Source: CAZKEG01 sp964601575 (lineage in GTDB: Bacteria; Desulfobacterota; Thermodesulfobacteria; Thermodesulfobacteriales; Thermodesulfatatoraceae). Taken from it: a stretch of 33,836 nt of DNA. The notes under the pieces were generated by a model. That model searched no databases. It was given only the letters and a program-made list of their open reading frames with translations, and had not been told where the DNA came from. Shown one piece after another: positions 31,708-33,836 of the stretch. The position numbers and the translations under genes are program-made. The DNA lies in NCBI GenBank assembly GCA_964601575.1, contig CAZROA010000062.1:1-33836 (forward strand), in the 5' to 3' direction. Position 1 is the first letter of the stretch; each line of letters opens with the position of its first letter.

Positions 31708-32487
31708 CTAATCAAGAGGACGCCCTTTTAAAAGGGCCACCGCCTCCTCGGGTAAGGGTTTGGCCTCTTGGCCAAGGAGGGCCTTTAACCTCAGGGCATT
31801 CGGTACTGCCCATCCCAAGGCGTCGTTGTCAAAATAGACATACCCTGGAAGGCCCCAGGTCTTTAATTTGGCCGCCCAGTGCTTAAGCTCTTCCTCGGTA
31901 TAGCAGGAGTGATATAGCACTCGGGAGCCATGGAGCCTGACATACACAAAATCAGCGGTAAGGATCTCGATCAAGGAAGGATATTTCCCCGCTGTGTCGG
32001 AAAGACAAAGGGCCACCCCGGCCTGACGCAGGAGTTCAAAAAATTCCGGGTCATGAAAACTCTCATGCCTTACTTCGATGGTCGTCGGATGACGCAAATC
32101 AAGGAAGGCCAGAAATTCTTCCAAAAGGGCGCGATCATATTTGAGGTTAGGGGGAAATTGAAAGAGAATAGGCCCGAGCTTCTCTCCAAGCGGGGCTACT
32201 ACCCGGTAAAAGCGCTTTATCGCCTCTCCTACGTCGCGCAGGCGCTTGATATGGGTGATAAAACGACTGGCCTTCACCGCAAAGAGAAAATCATCCGGCA
32301 CAGCCTTATACCAATTCTTAAAGGTCTTTTCTTTGGGGGTGCCGTAAAAGGTGGCGTTGATCTCTACCGTTTCAAAATAAGTAGCGTAATAAGAAAGCCA
32401 TTTTTTAGGGGGAAGCCCCGACGGGTAAAAGACTCCGCGCCAATGGGGATAATTCCAGCCAGAAGTCCCTATCCAGATCTTCGTCAT
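31708..32487 (-). CDS. DUF72 (YecE) family protein
   Basis: A 259-residue TIM-barrel-like protein of the DUF72/YecE family, recognised by WIGTSGWNYPHWRGVFYPSGLPPKKWLSYYATYFETVEINATFYGTP at the start, FLFAVKASRFITHIKRL, ILFQFPPNLKYD, EVRHESFHDPEF, YVRLHGS and YVYFDNDALGWAVPNALRL. The biochemical role is unknown. The ATG overlaps the mscS stop by 4 nt (ATGA), and hypD follows after 10 nt, so the three genes are probably co-transcribed. Confidence 0.94.
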   Translation of the reverse strand: MTKIWIGTSGWNYPHWRGVFYPSGLPPKKWLSYYATYFETVEINATFYGTPKEKTFKNWYKAVPDDFLFAVKASRFITHIKRLRDVGEAIKRFYRVVAPLGEKLGPILFQFPPNLKYDRALLEEFLAFLDLRHPTTIEVRHESFHDPEFFELLRQAGVALCLSDTAGKYPSLIEILTADFVYVRLHGSRVLYHSCYTEEELKHWAAKLKTWGLPGYVYFDNDALGWAVPNALRLKALLGQEAKPLPEEAVALLKGRPLD

Positions 32488-33539
32488 GGCTGATAGAGGT
32501 GGACATCCCTCTGAGGGAAGGGAATAGTAATGCCTTCTTCCTCAAAACGACGATGGATCACCTTGATCAACTCATGGGTTACCGGGCCCTTAAAGCGCGG
32601 ATCATCCACCCAACATAGGAGCTCCAGGTCTATGGAGGAATCGCCAAAACGTCGATAACGAATCCGCGGCTCCGGCTCGGAGACGACATGCGGAACCTTT
32701 TTAACCACTTCCAATAAAACCCGCTCCACCTTCTCCAAATCTGAGCCGTAGGCCACTCCTACCGGCAGACGCAAACGAAAACGGGGCTCAGGGGCGCTCT
32801 CGTTAATGATCTTGGAATTGGCCATAATGGAATTGGGGATGGTGATCAACACGTCGTCACGGGTGCGAATACGCGTAGAACGGATGCCGACATCAACCAC
32901 CTCTCCCCGTTCTCCGGAATCGAGAATGACGTAATCTCCGACCTTGTAAGTTCGATCAAGAAAGATGGAAATACCACCGAAGAGATTGGCCAGGGTCTCT
33001 CGGGCGGCTAAGGCCACGGCGATGCCGGCAATACCCGCCGAAGCCAAAAGAGGGGCCAAATTAATATGCCAGATAGAAAGAAAAGTTATACCCCCAGCAA
33101 CGGCTATCACGATAAAGAGGAGATTCTTGAAGAGGACGATGAGGTCTTGACCCAGGTGTCCAAATCTCTCAAGGACGGGGAACTTCCGGGTAGCAATCCA
33201 ATTCACCAGACGAAAAGCGGTGATCCACCAAATAAGGAGGATAAAACTCTTGATGATGCCGGTAGCAATAAAAGAGACTTTCGGACCGAATTTTAGGACG
33301 TAGAGGGCATGAAGAGGGCCTATTAAGACAATATTGATGACCACCGGCCAATGCAGGAACTTGATGAGGTAATCATCAAAGGTGATGGTGGTTAAGGAGA
33401 CCAAGCGGTACAAGACACGATCTACGAAGAGATCTACCAGTTTGGCCAGGATCAGATAAAATAAGATTAACCCCGCAGCCAACAGCCAAGGGTTGCTCTT
33501 AAAATAGGTGACTAGTTGAGAGAGTTCGTTGACACTCAT
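32484..33539 (-). CDS. MscS family mechanosensitive ion channel
   Basis: A 351-residue inner-membrane protein with about five hydrophobic helices. The pore-lining TM3 and beta domain are clear: SAGIAGIAVALAARETLANLFGGISIFLDRTYKVGDYVILDSGERGEVVDVGIRSTRIRTRDD and TIPNSIMANSKIINES, followed by the alpha/beta cytoplasmic domain ending VTHELIKVIHRRFEEEGITIPFPQRDVHL. It opens under membrane tension to release solutes during osmotic downshock. It has two more TM helices than E. coli MscS. No ribosome site is seen before the ATG, and a TATAAT lies only 10 nt upstream, so the mRNA may be almost leaderless. Divergent from rpsT. Confidence 0.95.
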   Translation of the reverse strand: MSVNELSQLVTYFKSNPWLLAAGLILFYLILAKLVDLFVDRVLYRLVSLTTITFDDYLIKFLHWPVVINIVLIGPLHALYVLKFGPKVSFIATGIIKSFILLIWWITAFRLVNWIATRKFPVLERFGHLGQDLIVLFKNLLFIVIAVAGGITFLSIWHINLAPLLASAGIAGIAVALAARETLANLFGGISIFLDRTYKVGDYVILDSGERGEVVDVGIRSTRIRTRDDVLITIPNSIMANSKIINESAPEPRFRLRLPVGVAYGSDLEKVERVLLEVVKKVPHVVSEPEPRIRYRRFGDSSIDLELLCWVDDPRFKGPVTHELIKVIHRRFEEEGITIPFPQRDVHLYQP

Positions 33540-33557
33540 GATGGGGCGTATTATAAA
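33529..33557 (+). promoter_or_regulatory. Strong rpsT promoter overlapping the mscS start
   Basis: Perfect -35 TTGACA (33529-33534), 17-nt spacer and TATAAA (33552-33557, 5 of 6). The start site would be near 33564, leaving a 27-nt leader. The -35 and spacer lie across the first codons of the divergent mscS gene, and the -10 overlaps a minus-strand TATAAT (33555-33550). Confidence 0.75.
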
Positions 33558-33590
33558 AGCCCGCTACAAAAATAAAAGGAGGGAGTAGTC

Positions 33591-33836
33591 TTGCCTCAAC
33601 ATAGATCAGCAGCCAAAGCTTGGCGTCAGAGCCTCAAGCGCCGGATGCGCAATAAGGCCATGAAGACGCGCATCAAAAACACGGTAAAGAAATTCTTGGC
33701 CGCCTTAGAGCAAGGTTCCATAGAAGAGGCGGAGGCCACTTTTCGCGAGGCGCAAAGCATCATCCAACGTGCGGTCACCAAGGGGACGCTTCACTGGCGC
33801 ACGGCGGCCCGAAAGATCTCTCGTCTCTCCGCCAAA
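33591..33836 (+). CDS. rpsT: Ribosomal protein S20 (3' end cut by window)
   Basis: 82 codons are visible without a stop. The product matches bS20: PQHRSAAKAWRQSLKRRMRNKAMKTRIKNTVKKFLAAL near the start and KGTLHWRTAARKISRLSAK near the end. S20 is a primary 16S-binding protein of the 30S subunit; the family is about 85-90 residues, so only a few codons are missing. Start is TTG with a strong AAGGAGGG site six bases upstream. A non-AUG start is also used for rpsT in E. coli, where it contributes to autoregulation; the same may hold here. A near-consensus promoter lies directly upstream. Confidence 0.95.
   Translation, partial: MPQHRSAAKAWRQSLKRRMRNKAMKTRIKNTVKKFLAALEQGSIEEAEATFREAQSIIQRAVTKGTLHWRTAARKISRLSAK

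Noticed and set aside
1..33836. CRISPR arrays, tRNA or rRNA genes, insertion sequences, prophage or riboswitch structures
   Set aside because: None was recognised on reading; genes are packed tightly and all larger gaps are below 150 bases. A dedicated covariance-model scan could still find a small RNA.

Overview
The window is a gene-dense stretch of a bacterial chromosome of moderate GC. It is almost certainly from an anaerobic, sulfur-metabolising, probably thermophilic member of the Thermodesulfobacteriota/Desulfobacterota. The basis is a complete dsrMKJOP membrane complex in the sulfate-reducer arrangement, a DsrN-type siroheme amidase with a ferredoxin, an oxygen-sensitive class III ribonucleotide reductase as the only ribonucleotide reductase seen here, an HdrC/HdrB pair, HypD (a NiFe-hydrogenase maturation factor), and DUF763, a family I associate with archaea and thermophiles. 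The lineage is an inference from gene content. No rRNA, tRNA, CRISPR array, insertion sequence or phage gene was seen, and no gap between genes exceeds 300 bases.

Layout. 1-2447 (+): the end of a branched-chain amino-acid ABC transporter (livG partial, livF) and a PaaK-like adenylate-forming protein whose ATP-binding loop is degenerate. 2437-4745: a membrane-anchored M23 peptidase (-), a lipoprotein (+) and a 2[4Fe-4S] ferredoxin (-). 4770-11986 (-): the dissimilatory sulfur-metabolism block, in transcription order RsbRD-like gene, dsrM, dsrK, dsrJ, dsrO, dsrP, a strong hairpin terminator, dsrN, ferredoxin. 12053-13881 (-): pyrF and DUF763, translationally coupled. 13923-19086 (+): a TraB/GumN-like protein followed by an envelope-transport trio (LolA-like periplasmic protein, DUF1302-like outer-membrane barrel, MMPL/RND pump). 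19083-23526 (-): ffh-rpsP-khpA-rimM followed by dxs. 23611-27448 (-): nrdD, a separate 57-residue glycyl-radical piece, nrdG and an M48 lipoprotein peptidase, behind paired NrdR boxes. 27456-30311 (-): a secreted beta-propeller protein followed by HdrC and HdrB. 30427-33539: a small cysteine-containing protein (+), then hypD, DUF72 and an MscS channel (-). 33591-end (+): rpsT, cut by the window edge.

How the genes fit together. DsrMKJOP connects the quinone pool and periplasm to cytoplasmic sulfur chemistry. DsrN and the ferredoxin support sulfite reductase cofactor maturation and electron supply, and HdrCB offers a second thiol/disulfide redox module. The most unusual feature is the class III ribonucleotide reductase. 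The large NrdD chain stops before the glycyl-radical motif, and that motif is encoded by its own small gene in the same frame, six codons further on, with its own strong ribosome binding site. Many start codons here are GTG or TTG with strong Shine-Dalgarno sites (rpsT, ffh, rpsP, rimM, nrdG, the M23 peptidase and the RsbRD gene), so automatic starts need care.
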